From Thermoplasmatota archaeon (GTDB lineage Bacteria > Pseudomonadota > Gammaproteobacteria > Burkholderiales > Thiobacillaceae), in assembly GCA_023475455.1 (NCBI GenBank), contig JAMCVR010000088.1, positions 1-7,671 on the forward strand: a stretch of DNA of 7,671 bases. Direction: 5' to 3'. The position numbers were made by a program, and so were the translations under genes. Below are positions 1 to 5,737 of this stretch, one piece after another (the first letter of the stretch is position 1; each line of letters opens with the position of its first letter). The notes beneath the pieces were generated by a model that ran no database searches, was not told where the DNA came from, and was given only the letters and a program-made list of their open reading frames with translations.

Positions 1-745
1 CCTGGTTGGCGGGCAGGGTCCACGGCGTGGTGGTCCAGATGACGATCTGGATCGGCTCGTCGATAACCGCGATGTCGAAGCGCTTGGCGAGGTCGGCGCG
101 GTCGGCCACGGCAAAGCCGACGTCGATCGCGGGCGAGGTCTTGTCCTCGTATTCGACCTCGGCCTCGGCCAGCGCCGAGCCGCAGTCGACGCACCAGTGC
201 ACCGGCTTGGCGCCCTGGTAGAGGTAGCCGGCCCGCTGGATCTGCCCCAGCACCCGCAGGGTATCGGCCTCGAACTGGAAGTCCATGGTGCGGTAGGGAT
301 GCTCCCAGTCGCCCAAGACGCCCAAGCGGATGAAGTCGGCCTTCTGGCGCTCGATCTGCGCCGTGGCGTATTCGCGGCACAGCTCGCGGAATTTCGCCGG
401 GGGAATGTCCTTGCCGTGGGTCTTTTCGACCTGCAGCTCGATCGGCAGGCCGTGGCAGTCCCAGCCCGGCACATAGGGTGCGTCGAATCCACCCAGGGTC
501 TTCGCCTTGACGATGATGTCCTTGAGGATCTTGTTCACCGCATGGCCGATGTGGATGTCGCCGTTGGCGTAGGGTGGGCCGTCGTGCAGGATGAATTTCG
601 GGCGGCCGGCGGCGGCGCGGCGGATCGCTTCGTAGCGTTTCTTCTCCTGCCAGCTTTTCACCCAGCCCGGTTCGCGCCTGGCGAGATCGCCGCGCATCGG
701 GAAGGGGGTGTCGGGCAGGTTGAGGGTGTTCTTGTAATCAGGCAT
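1..745 (-). CDS. ileS: Isoleucyl-tRNA synthetase, N-terminal 248 residues (cut by window edge)
   Basis: Class I aminoacyl-tRNA synthetase that charges tRNA-Ile with isoleucine in the cytoplasm. The visible part is the start of the Rossmann catalytic domain. It contains [14 protein letters not shown], with the HIGH ATP-binding motif at residues 65-68, then [10 protein letters not shown] near residues 95-103. At the edge is [11 protein letters not shown] (237-247), the threonine-rich segment of the CP1 editing domain that hydrolyses mischarged Val-tRNA. The KMSKS loop, anticodon domain and zinc-binding C-terminus lie beyond base 1. The ATG at 745-743 is chosen because [19 protein letters not shown] matches the usual IleRS N-terminus. 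It begins 12 bases after the ribF stop, so the two are probably co-transcribed. No strong Shine-Dalgarno is seen before this ATG. Family identity is not in doubt; only completeness is unknown. Confidence 0.97.
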   Translation of the reverse strand, partial: MPDYKNTLNLPDTPFPMRGDLARREPGWVKSWQEKKRYEAIRRAAAGRPKFILHDGPPYANGDIHIGHAVNKILKDIIVKAKTLGGFDAPYVPGWDCHGLPIELQVEKTHGKDIPPAKFRELCREYATAQIERQKADFIRLGVLGDWEHPYRTMDFQFEADTLRVLGQIQRAGYLYQGAKPVHWCVDCGSALAEAEVEYEDKTSPAIDVGFAVADRADLAKRFDIAVIDEPIQIVIWTTTPWTLPANQ

Positions 746-757
746 GACGTCTGGGTT

Positions 758-1687
758 TTATTTAATCGTGGCCAAATAGTGTTTGGCGTTGTCGACGTCG
801 CGACGGATCTGCGCGGCCAGACTGTCGAGGTCGGGATATTTTTCTTCGTCGCGCAGCTTGTGCAGAAAGTCCACGCGCACGCGGCGGCCGTAGATTTCAG
901 TGTTGAAATCGAACAGGTGCACTTCGAGCACCGGCACGGCGTCCTCGCCCTTCACCGTGGGCCGCCGGCCCAGGCTCGCCACGCCGGGCAAGGGCTCGCC
1001 GTTGAGGCCGCACACCTCGACCGCGAAGATGCCCATGAGCGGCGGCCGGTTGTGCTTGAGCTGGATGTTGGCGGTGGGAAAGCCGATGTCGCGCCCCAGC
1101 TTGTCGCCGTGCACCACGCGTCCCGAAATGCCATAAGGGCGGCCCAGCAACCGGGCGGCGTGCTCGAGTTCGCCCGCGGCGAGCGCGCTGCGCACCGCTG
1201 TGGACGAGGCGCGCTCGCCGGCGATTTCGACCGTGGGCAGGAATTCGGCGTCGAAGCCGAGCGACGGGCCAAGGCTTTGAAGCAGCGCGAAATCGCCCGC
1301 GCGCTTGGCGCCGTAGCGGAAATCGTCGCCCACCAGCACGTAGCGCGCCTGCAGGGTCTGGCCCAGCACCTGCTCGATGAAGGCTTTGGGTGACAGCGCC
1401 GAGAACGTGCGGTCGAAACGGAACACGTGAAGCCGGTCGATCCCCATCCGCTGCAGGTATTCGGCCTTTTCGCGCAGGCTCGACAGGCGCGCGGGCGCCT
1501 GCTCGGGCGCGAAAAACTCGCGCGGGTGCGGCTCGAAGCTCAGCACGCAGCTCGGCAGGCCGCGCGTCCGCGCGACGTCCTGCAGACGCGCGAGCATGGC
1601 CTGATGCCCGAGATGCAGGCCGTCGAAATTGCCGATGGTGACCGCGTGGGGCGTGCCGAGTGGACGAAAACCGTGGGTGATGCGCAT
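758..1687 (-). CDS. ribF: Bifunctional riboflavin kinase / FMN adenylyltransferase
   Basis: Converts riboflavin to FMN (kinase) and FMN to FAD (adenylyltransferase) in the cytosol. The product is 309 residues, normal for bacterial RibF. The N-terminal nucleotidyltransferase domain (about 1-180) shows GNFDGLHLGHQ at 19-29 with the HxGH-type motif at 25-28, then FEPHP at 51-55 and SSTAVR at 161-166. The C-terminal kinase domain (about 183-309) starts with RPYGISGRVVHGDKLGR and has GFPTANI at 202-208, whose Thr and Asn bind Mg-ATP. LEVHLFDF at 254-261 carries the conserved Glu expected to act as catalytic base. It lies 45 bases after murJ and 12 bases before ileS, the common ribF-ileS arrangement. 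A possible -10 (TAGAAT on the minus strand) sits in the murJ-ribF gap without a convincing -35, so ribF may be read mainly from upstream. The start is the first ATG that gives the canonical N-terminus. Confidence 0.97.
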   Translation of the reverse strand: MRITHGFRPLGTPHAVTIGNFDGLHLGHQAMLARLQDVARTRGLPSCVLSFEPHPREFFAPEQAPARLSSLREKAEYLQRMGIDRLHVFRFDRTFSALSPKAFIEQVLGQTLQARYVLVGDDFRYGAKRAGDFALLQSLGPSLGFDAEFLPTVEIAGERASSTAVRSALAAGELEHAARLLGRPYGISGRVVHGDKLGRDIGFPTANIQLKHNRPPLMGIFAVEVCGLNGEPLPGVASLGRRPTVKGEDAVPVLEVHLFDFNTEIYGRRVRVDFLHKLRDEEKYPDLDSLAAQIRRDVDNAKHYLATIK

Positions 1688-1732
1688 TGCGGGCGAGGCG
1701 CCGAAAAGCGCTTATTCTAGCTGATCGGTCCC

Positions 1733-3271
1733 TTATTCGGCGGCGCGGCGGGCGAACTGGCGCGGGCGGAAGCCCATCAGGCCGAGCGCGGCGAAATACA
1801 GAACGATGCCGCCGCCGACCAGCAGCGACAGCCTGATCGCGCGGTCGAGGAAGCCGGCCGCCAGCCACCACTGCGATTCGCCCATGGCATAAAAGAGCAT
1901 CGCCGCCATCAGCGACACCGCCAGCAGCACGCGCAAAAAATAGCCGGTCCAGCCCGGCTGCGGCTGGTAGATCCGCTGCTTTTTCAGCAGATGCAGCAGC
2001 AGCCCGGCGTTGAGGCAGGCAGCCAGTCCGATCGACAGCGCCAGCCCGGCGTGGCCCAGCGGGATGATGAAGGCGAGGTTCATCAACTGGGTGGCGACGA
2101 GGGTGACGATGGCGACCTTGACCGGGGTCCTGATGTTCTGCCGCGCGTAGAACCCCGGCGCCAGCACCTTGACCAGGATCAGCCCGACCAGCCCCAGGCT
2201 GTAGGCGACCAGCGCCCGCTGGGTCATGCCGACGTCGTTTGCGGTGAAGGCGCCGTAATGAAACAGCGTGGCGATGAGCGGCACCGCCAGCACCGCCAGC
2301 GCGGCGGCGGCGGGCAGCGCCAGCAGCAGCGTCAGGCGCAGGCCCCAGTCGAGCAGCTTCGAATACTCGGCCGGGTTGTCGTCGGCATAGTGCCTGGCCA
2401 GGCTGGGCAGGAGGATGGTGCCGAGCGCCACCCCCAGCATGCCAGCGGGAAACTCCATCAGGCGGTCGGCGTAATACAGCCACGACACGCTGCCGGTGGC
2501 AAGGAAGGACGCGAAGATGGTGTTGATCAGGAGACTGATCTGGGCGACCGAGACGCCCAGCGTGGCGGGGGCCATCAGCCTGAGGACGCGCTTGAGGCCG
2601 GGGTCGTCGAAGCGACGGGTGGGACGCGGCAACATGCGGATCTTCAGCAGGTGCGGCAGCATCCACGCCAGTTGCAGCACGCCGCCCAGCGCCACGCCCC
2701 AGCCCAGCGCCAGCACCGGCGGGTCGAACCAGGGAGCCAGCCACAGCGCGGCGACGATCATGGCGATGTTGAGCAGCACCGGCGCGAACGCCGGCACCGA
2801 GAACTTGCTGTGCGTGTTGAGGATGCCCGCCGCCAGCGCCACCAGCGAGATGAGGACGATGTAGGGGAAGGTGATGCGCAGCAGGGTGACGGTGAGCGCG
2901 AACTTGTCCGGATCGGCGCGGAAACCGGGCGCGCTGACATAGGCCACCCACGGTGCGCCGACGATGCCCAGCAGGGCGACCCCGACCAGCGCCAGCGTCA
3001 GGGCGGTGCCGACCTGGTTGACCAGGGTCCGGGTGGCGTCGTGGCCGCGGCGATTCTTGTATTCCGCGAGGATCGGCACGAAGGCCTGCGAGAACGCGCC
3101 CTCGGCGAACAGGCGCCGCAGCAGGTTGGGGATCTTGAAGGCGACGAAGAAGGCGTCGGTCAGCATGCCGGCGCCGAACACGCGGGCGATGACGGCGTCG
3201 CGCACGAATCCCAGGATGCGGGAGAGCAGGGTCATGCTGCTGACCGCAGCGAGGGCTTTGAGGAGATTCAT
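1733..3271 (-). CDS. murJ: Lipid II flippase MurJ (MviN), intact copy
   Basis: MOP-superfamily inner-membrane protein that flips lipid II (undecaprenyl-linked peptidoglycan precursor) to the periplasmic side. The product is 512 residues, nearly the same as E. coli MurJ (511), with a pattern of about 14 hydrophobic helices. Residues reported as important in E. coli MurJ fall at the same numbers here: R18 and R24 in [10 protein letters not shown]39 in the [12 protein letters not shown] stretch, R52 in [13 protein letters not shown], and D269/R270 in [10 protein letters not shown]. The ATG at 3271-3269 gives the canonical start [12 protein letters not shown]. An upstream in-frame ATG at 3418 would add 49 residues encoded by an intergenic repeat element and is rejected. 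No strong Shine-Dalgarno is visible. The first 75 codons lie inside duplication unit A, so a truncated second 5' end exists at 3720-3946, but this copy is complete and keeps its upstream region. Confidence 0.97.
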   Translation of the reverse strand: MNLLKALAAVSSMTLLSRILGFVRDAVIARVFGAGMLTDAFFVAFKIPNLLRRLFAEGAFSQAFVPILAEYKNRRGHDATRTLVNQVGTALTLALVGVALLGIVGAPWVAYVSAPGFRADPDKFALTVTLLRITFPYIVLISLVALAAGILNTHSKFSVPAFAPVLLNIAMIVAALWLAPWFDPPVLALGWGVALGGVLQLAWMLPHLLKIRMLPRPTRRFDDPGLKRVLRLMAPATLGVSVAQISLLINTIFASFLATGSVSWLYYADRLMEFPAGMLGVALGTILLPSLARHYADDNPAEYSKLLDWGLRLTLLLALPAAAALAVLAVPLIATLFHYGAFTANDVGMTQRALVAYSLGLVGLILVKVLAPGFYARQNIRTPVKVAIVTLVATQLMNLAFIIPLGHAGLALSIGLAACLNAGLLLHLLKKQRIYQPQPGWTGYFLRVLLAVSLMAAMLFYAMGESQWWLAAGFLDRAIRLSLLVGGGIVLYFAALGLMGFRPRQFARRAAE

Positions 3272-3292
3272 GGGTAGCGGCGTTTTGCGCGC

Positions 3293-3321
3293 ATTGTGCG
3301 GGTCGGGCGCATCGACTGCAA
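3293..3321 (-). promoter_or_regulatory. Possible murJ promoter
   Basis: Read on the minus strand: TTGCAG (3321-3316), a 17-base spacer, then CACAAT (3298-3293), about 20 bases before the murJ ATG. The spacing is ideal, but the hexamers match consensus at only 3/6 and 4/6, so this is tentative. It is duplicated at 3968-3996. Confidence 0.3.
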
Positions 3322-3344
3322 CATCGATAAACCTAAATTCCTCA

Positions 3345-3476
3345 CCACAGAGGCACAGAGGCACAGAGGCACAGAGAACATCGAGAAAACAATCGGTCAT
3401 GCACTTTTGCCGACTCACCCAACGGGTGCAAGCAGCTTTGGCTACAACGCCTTGTTTTTATTCCGTGTCTCTGTGG
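3345..3476. repeat. CACAGAGG-type intergenic repeat element, copy 1
   Basis: Four head-to-tail 8-base units of CACAGAGG (3346-3377, the last ending GAGA) face an inverted partner, GTGTCTCTGTGG (3465-3476). The reverse complement of that partner matches 3345-3356 at 11 of 12 bases. The two arms enclose about 90 AT-richer bases, including a small CACCC-AAC-GGGTG hairpin at 3416-3428. From general knowledge, CCACAGAG-rich interspersed elements of this look occur between genes in many environmental bacteria and give spurious ORFs reading TTEAQRHRG, as the plus strand does here (from 3346). It occupies the middle of the 365-base gap between murJ and rpsT. No transposase or coding function is seen. 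Confidence 0.7.
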
Positions 3477-3505
3477 TTCAAACTGCGGTTTTCAGGATAA
3501 ACCGC

Positions 3506-3535
3506 TTGATTTGTGGCAGGGGCTTGCCGTACAAT
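3506..3535 (+). promoter_or_regulatory. rpsT-type sigma-70 promoter, copy 1
   Basis: -35 TTGATT (3506-3511), an 18-base spacer, and -10 TACAAT (3530-3535, 5/6). A start near 3542 would give a leader of about 95 bases before the rpsT ATG. The leader contains an imperfect stem-loop (3554-3561 with 3566-3574, one bulged T). In this copy the promoter drives only the truncated rpsT, and no terminator separates it from the intact gene downstream. Confidence 0.7.
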
Positions 3536-3636
3536 CGCCGCCTTTGGTGAATCCGCCCGCTGGCAAGCTGGGCGCTTCAGATTAAATTTGCCCCGCCTCA
3601 ACTAAAAAATGGCGTGGACTACAGGAGCAGAAACTT

Positions 3637-3813
3637 ATGGCGAACTCCGCCCAGGCGCGCAAGCGCGCACGTCAAGCCAGCGCCCAGCGCGACAGCAACA
3701 TGAGCCAGCGCTCGGAATTCCGCGGCGATTCTTGTATTCCGCGAGGATCGGCACGAAGGCCTGCGAGAACGCGCCCTCGGCGAACAGGCGCCGCAGCAGG
3801 TTGGGGATCTTGA
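3637..3813 (+). pseudogene. rpsT': Truncated rpsT (5' part of S20 gene) ending in foreign frame
   Basis: It has the same AGGAG ribosome-binding site (3623-3627) and ATG as intact rpsT. It encodes the first 29 residues of S20, up to SEFR, after which the frame crosses the duplication junction at 3720-3723 into antisense murJ sequence. It continues for 29 unrelated residues (starting GDSCIPRG) to a TGA at 3811-3813, for a predicted 58-residue product. It lacks most of the helical bundle of S20, so it cannot be a working ribosomal protein. It retains the basic N-terminal segment ([10 protein letters not shown]) that binds 16S rRNA in the family. Because promoter and RBS are intact it should be expressed if the duplication is real. 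It may instead be an assembly by-product. Confidence 0.85.
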
Positions 3814-3946
3814 AGGCGACGAAGAAGGCGTCGGTCAGCATGCCGGCGCCGAACACGCGGGCGATGACGGCGTCGCGCACGAATCCCAGGATGCGGGAGA
3901 GCAGGGTCATGCTGCTGACCGCAGCGAGGGCTTTGAGGAGATTCAT
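3720..3946 (-). pseudogene. murJ': Truncated murJ 5' fragment (codons 1-75)
   Basis: Reads [12 protein letters not shown] from the ATG at 3946-3944 and is identical to intact murJ through YKNRRG (residue 75), covering R18, R24, D39 and R52. At the duplication junction it passes into antisense rpsT leader and coding sequence and stops at 3635, giving a 103-residue chimera. It would keep at most the first two or so membrane helices, so no flippase activity is expected. Its own upstream region (a duplicated copy of the native one) is present. A transcript from it would run antisense to the truncated rpsT. Confidence 0.88.
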
Positions 3947-4019
3947 GGGTAGCGGCGTTTTGCGCGCATTGTGCGGGTCGGGCGCATCGACTGCAACATC
4001 GATAAACCTAAATTCCTCA

Positions 4020-4151
4020 CCACAGAGGCACAGAGGCACAGAGGCACAGAGAACATCGAGAAAACAATCGGTCATGCACTTTTGCCGACTCACCCAACGG
4101 GTGCAAGCAGCTTTGGCTACAACGCCTTGTTTTTATTCCGTGTCTCTGTGG
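4020..4151. repeat. CACAGAGG-type intergenic repeat element, copy 2
   Basis: Exact copy of the element at 3345-3476, carried by the 675-bp duplication. The tandem 8-base units are at 4021-4052 and the inverted partner at 4140-4151. It fills part of the 365-base non-coding gap between the murJ fragment and intact rpsT. Confidence 0.7.
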
Positions 4152-4180
4152 TTCAAACTGCGGTTTTCAGGATAAACCGC

Positions 4181-4210
4181 TTGATTTGTGGCAGGGGCTT
4201 GCCGTACAAT
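4181..4210 (+). promoter_or_regulatory. rpsT sigma-70 promoter, copy 2 (serves intact rpsT)
   Basis: TTGATT (4181-4186), 18 bases, TACAAT (4205-4210). The predicted start is near 4217, with a leader of about 95 bases that carries a small stem-loop at 4229-4249. In E. coli, S20 represses translation of its own mRNA. The leader could serve that role here, but no specific site can be assigned from sequence alone. Confidence 0.72.
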
Positions 4211-4311
4211 CGCCGCCTTTGGTGAATCCGCCCGCTGGCAAGCTGGGCGCTTCAGATTAAATTTGCCCCGCCTCAACTAAAAAATGGCGTGGACTACAGG
4301 AGCAGAAACTT

Positions 4312-4575
4312 ATGGCGAACTCCGCCCAGGCGCGCAAGCGCGCACGTCAAGCCAGCGCCCAGCGCGACAGCAACATGAGCCAGCGCTCGGAATTCCGCAC
4401 CGCGATCAAGAAAGTGCGCAAGGCGATCGAAGCCGGCGACAAGGCCGCCGCCCAGCAGGTTTTCCAGGCGTCCATGAGCCTGATCGACAGCATTGCCGAC
4501 AAGCAGATCGTGCACAAGAACAAGGCTGCGCGTCACAAGAGCCGTCTGTCTCTGGCGGTCAAGAGCATGGCCTGA
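4312..4575 (+). CDS. rpsT: 30S ribosomal protein S20, intact copy
   Basis: Primary 16S rRNA-binding protein of the small subunit body. It is 87 residues, the usual S20 length. It opens [13 protein letters not shown], a typical basic N-terminus, and then shows [19 protein letters not shown] and [13 protein letters not shown], the conserved signatures near the C-terminus. The start is fixed by AGGAG (4298-4302) nine bases before the ATG. The gene is divergent from murJ (beyond the duplication) and is followed 58 bases later by a strong hairpin terminator. Its first 29 codons are also present in the truncated copy at 3637. Everything needed for function is present here. Confidence 0.98.
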   Translation: MANSAQARKRARQASAQRDSNMSQRSEFRTAIKKVRKAIEAGDKAAAQQVFQASMSLIDSIADKQIVHKNKAARHKSRLSLAVKSMA

Positions 4576-4633
4576 GCGTCACGCGCCGAATGGCGTGGCA
4601 GGCGCTGGACGGTAAACGTAGCGCAGCAGCATA

Positions 4634-4661
4634 AAAAAACGCCGCGGATGCGGCGTTTTTT
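4634..4661. terminator. Bidirectional rho-independent terminator between rpsT and DUF3579 gene
   Basis: Stem CGCCGC (4640-4645), loop GGAT, stem GCGGCG (4650-4655), flanked by an A run on the left (4633-4639) and a T run on the right (4656-4661, then GTTTT). Because the hairpin is symmetrical and U-tracts form on either strand, it can end rpsT on the plus strand and the convergent gene, whose stop lies 35 bases away, on the minus strand. Confidence 0.93.
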
Positions 4662-4695
4662 GTTTTGTGGTGCGCCCGGCATGGCGCATTCAAAT

Positions 4696-4977
4696 TCAGT
4701 CGGTGTTTTCGGTCAGCAATTCGTTGGACTCGGCAAAGGTCTGCAAAAAACGGTAGGCGGTGGGGTCGATGGCCTTGAGTTTTTTGTCCACCACCACGCA
4801 GCGGATGCCGTCCAGCGTGGTGGGTTGCACGAACGGCGAATAATTGGTGCGGTTGTTGGGGTCGATCACCGCAAACGCGCCCGCCAGACGATCGGCCCAG
4901 TCGCTCGGCCGAAACCGGGTGCCCCGGGTGGTGATGCCGCGAATGATGAAAGGGGCGTTGGCGGGAGCGTCATCCAT
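4696..4977 (-). CDS. DUF3579 family protein, function unknown
   Basis: A 93-residue protein that I recognise as DUF3579, a small family found mainly in Betaproteobacteria. Family-like features are FIIRGIT (10-16), FRPSDWADRL (22-31), YSPFV (46-50), the strand CVVVD (60-64), and FLQTFAESNELL (77-88). No signal peptide, membrane helix or metal-binding cluster is seen, so it should be a small cytosolic alpha/beta protein. Its biochemical role is not known to me. It sits convergent with rpsT and shares its terminator; argD lies further along on the other strand, a neighbourhood common for the family. The ATG at 4977-4975 is the best start available, although no clear Shine-Dalgarno precedes it. 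Confidence 0.85.
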   Translation of the reverse strand: MDDAPANAPFIIRGITTRGTRFRPSDWADRLAGAFAVIDPNNRTNYSPFVQPTTLDGIRCVVVDKKLKAIDPTAYRFLQTFAESNELLTENTD

Positions 4978-5072
4978 GAGAGGGCAGGCGGCTTGAGGTG
5001 TTGCGGGATTTTAGCACGCAGCCGGAGGGGCAAGTGCAGGCGGCGCTTGCGCAGTGGCGACATTTTGAAGAT

Positions 5073-5084
5073 ACTGGCGCCAGT
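5073..5084. promoter_or_regulatory. Perfect 12-bp palindrome upstream of the small membrane gene pair
   Basis: ACTGGCGCCAGT is fully self-complementary and lies 44 bases before the ATG of the 31-residue ORF, next to a possible -35 (TTGCCC, 5085-5090). A second short inverted repeat, GACC-AAAAC-GGTC (5091-5103), follows. Position and symmetry would suit a dimeric repressor or activator, but no regulator is identified and no convincing -10 is seen (TATTCA at 5107-5112 is weak). Confidence 0.35.
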
Positions 5085-5128
5085 TTGCCCGACCAAAACG
5101 GTCAACTATTCAAAATGAGGAGAGAACC

Positions 5129-5224
5129 ATGAAAAACCCGCTGGATTCGCTATGGGGCACCGTCATTGCCGGCGTCGCGCTGACCGCCGTACTGTATGTC
5201 TTTGCCAGAAACTTTTTGGGTTAA
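5129..5224 (+). CDS. 31-residue single-pass membrane peptide, unknown
   Basis: A short ORF starting MKNPLDSLWG, with one hydrophobic helix (about residues 10-26, GTVIAGVALTAVLYVF) and a short basic tail ending ARNFLG. A good Shine-Dalgarno, AGGAGA (5118-5123), lies five bases before the ATG. The stop codon overlaps the ribosome-binding site of the next gene, so translation is probably coupled. The layout (tiny helix, then a multi-helix membrane protein 12 bases downstream) resembles accessory subunits of respiratory or haem membrane complexes. That role is inference only, as the sequence matches no family I can name. It is not included in duplication B, so there is only one copy. Confidence 0.72.
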   Translation: MKNPLDSLWGTVIAGVALTAVLYVFARNFLG

Positions 5225-5232
5225 GGAGGAGG
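5223..5232 (+). promoter_or_regulatory. Very strong Shine-Dalgarno for the PuuD-like gene
   Basis: AAGGAGGAGG overlaps the stop codon of the 31-residue ORF and ends four bases before the ATG at 5237. It fixes that start and suggests high, coupled translation. Duplication B begins 46 bases downstream of it, so the second puuD-like copy has no ribosome-binding site. Confidence 0.8.
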
Positions 5233-5236
5233 AACA

Positions 5237-5737
5237 ATGGAAAACGTCGATATCGTCTCCGCACTGTCCCGCTGGATCCATTTCATGGCAGGCATCATGT
5301 GGATCGGCCTGCTGTATTACTTCAACTTCGTGCAGGTGGCGGCGCTGAAAAACGCCAGTGCCGACGGCACCGCCGCGGGCATCACCAAGCACGTCGCGCC
5401 GCGCGCCCTGCTGTTCTTCCGCTGGGCCGCCGTGGTGACCTGGATTGCCGGCGCGGCCTTGCTGGGCCCGTATTTCGTTGACGCCTTCCTGCTGCGCAAC
5501 GGCATGGGCCCGATCGGCATCGGCGCCTGGCTGGGCACCATCATGCTGTTCAACGTGTGGGTGCTGATCTGGCCGAACCAGAAGAAGATCCTGGGCATGA
5601 CGCCGGCGTCCGACGACGAGAAGAACAAGGCGCGCCGGGTCGCCTTCCTGGCATCGCGCACCAATACCATGCTGTCGATTCCGATGCTGTTCTTCATGGC
5701 AACCGGGATGTCTCACTCGGCGCTTTTCAGCCTATAA
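5237..5737 (+). CDS. Short PuuD-like (urate oxidase N-terminal domain type) membrane protein, intact copy
   Basis: A 166-residue integral membrane protein with about four helices (near 12-34, 57-82, 92-113 and 143-163). Motifs [19 protein letters not shown] (13-31), FRWAAVVTWIAG (61-72), GAWLGTIMLFNVWVLIWPNQ (96-115) and SRTNTMLSIPMLFFM (140-154) resemble the membrane domain of PuuD-type urate hydroxylases. Those proteins are much longer and end in a cytochrome c domain. This one has no CxxCH and is too short for the full membrane domain, so urate oxidation should not be assumed. H15 and H160 lie within or next to helices and could be haem ligands (inference). It follows the 31-residue ORF by 12 bases and ends just before a terminator. 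Its residues 15-166 are repeated at 6010-6468. Confidence 0.8.
   Translation: MENVDIVSALSRWIHFMAGIMWIGLLYYFNFVQVAALKNASADGTAAGITKHVAPRALLFFRWAAVVTWIAGAALLGPYFVDAFLLRNGMGPIGIGAWLGTIMLFNVWVLIWPNQKKILGMTPASDDEKNKARRVAFLASRTNTMLSIPMLFFMATGMSHSALFSL

Larger units (their letters stand above)
3045..3719. repeat. Tandem duplication A, copy 1 (675 bp unit)
   Basis: Bases 3045-3723 are repeated at 3720-4398 with an offset of exactly 675. I read the two copies side by side and saw no mismatch, including in non-coding DNA. The unit holds murJ codons 1-75 plus two bases of codon 76 (antisense), the whole murJ-rpsT intergenic region, and the first 28 rpsT codons plus shared junction bases. Outside the unit the flanks diverge at once (3044 g against 3719 t; 3724 g against 4399 a). 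Confidence 0.97.
3720..4394. repeat. Tandem duplication A, copy 2 (675 bp unit)
   Basis: This is the second head-to-tail copy of 3045-3719. Its left junction joins rpsT codon 28/29 directly to murJ codon 76 with a 4-base shared CCGC (3720-3723, also at 3045-3048 and 4395-4398). No target-site duplication, transposase or long flanking repeat is present. This copy supplies the promoter, leader and 5' end of the intact rpsT. Confidence 0.97.

Noticed and set aside
197..1393. Long plus-strand ORF (398 codons) opposite ileS and ribF
   Set aside because: It is antisense to two clearly recognisable genes in GC-rich DNA, and its translation has low-complexity, family-free composition. It is a frame shadow.
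897..2951. 684-codon minus-strand ORF overlapping ribF and murJ
   Set aside because: It runs in another frame on the same strand as the real genes, is rich in Arg/Ala/Gly/Pro, and shows no motif. The motif-bearing frames are ribF and murJ.
1991..3277. 428-codon plus-strand ORF rich in Gln, Arg, Asp and His
   Set aside because: It is the complement of hydrophobic murJ codons. The composition is a mirror effect, not a real hydrophilic protein.
3346..3377. Possible CRISPR or microsatellite
   Set aside because: The units are 8 bp with no spacers, far too short for CRISPR. They are explained as the tandem arm of an interspersed repeat.
3272..3418. 49-residue N-terminal extension of MurJ from an upstream ATG
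   Set aside because: It is encoded by the intergenic repeat element, adds cysteine-rich sequence not in the family, and the ATG at 3271 gives the canonical MurJ start and numbering.
3296..3550. Plus-strand 84-codon ORF containing [12 protein letters not shown]
   Set aside because: This peptide is the typical spurious translation of CACAGAGG repeats. There is no RBS, and it overlaps the rpsT promoter.
3715..3725. GAATTC and CCGCGG restriction sites at the junction of duplication A, suggesting a cloning join
   Set aside because: GAATTC is native to rpsT (also at 4390-4395) and is absent at the left border of the unit (3040-3045). Nothing similar is found at the junction of duplication B.
3045..4398. 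Transposon or integron explanation for the duplications
   Set aside because: There are no transposase, terminal inverted repeats, target-site duplications or attachment sites at either duplication. The ends fall inside housekeeping genes.
5150..5716. 188-codon minus-strand ORF and its repeat at 5935-6447
   Set aside because: Antisense shadow of the puuD-like gene, with His/Gln/Arg-rich translation and no RBS.
5129..5737. Toxin-antitoxin or holin pair (tiny membrane peptide followed by membrane protein)
   Set aside because: The larger protein carries PuuD-type motifs, and the peptide lacks features of known type I toxins or an antisense RNA promoter that I can recognise.
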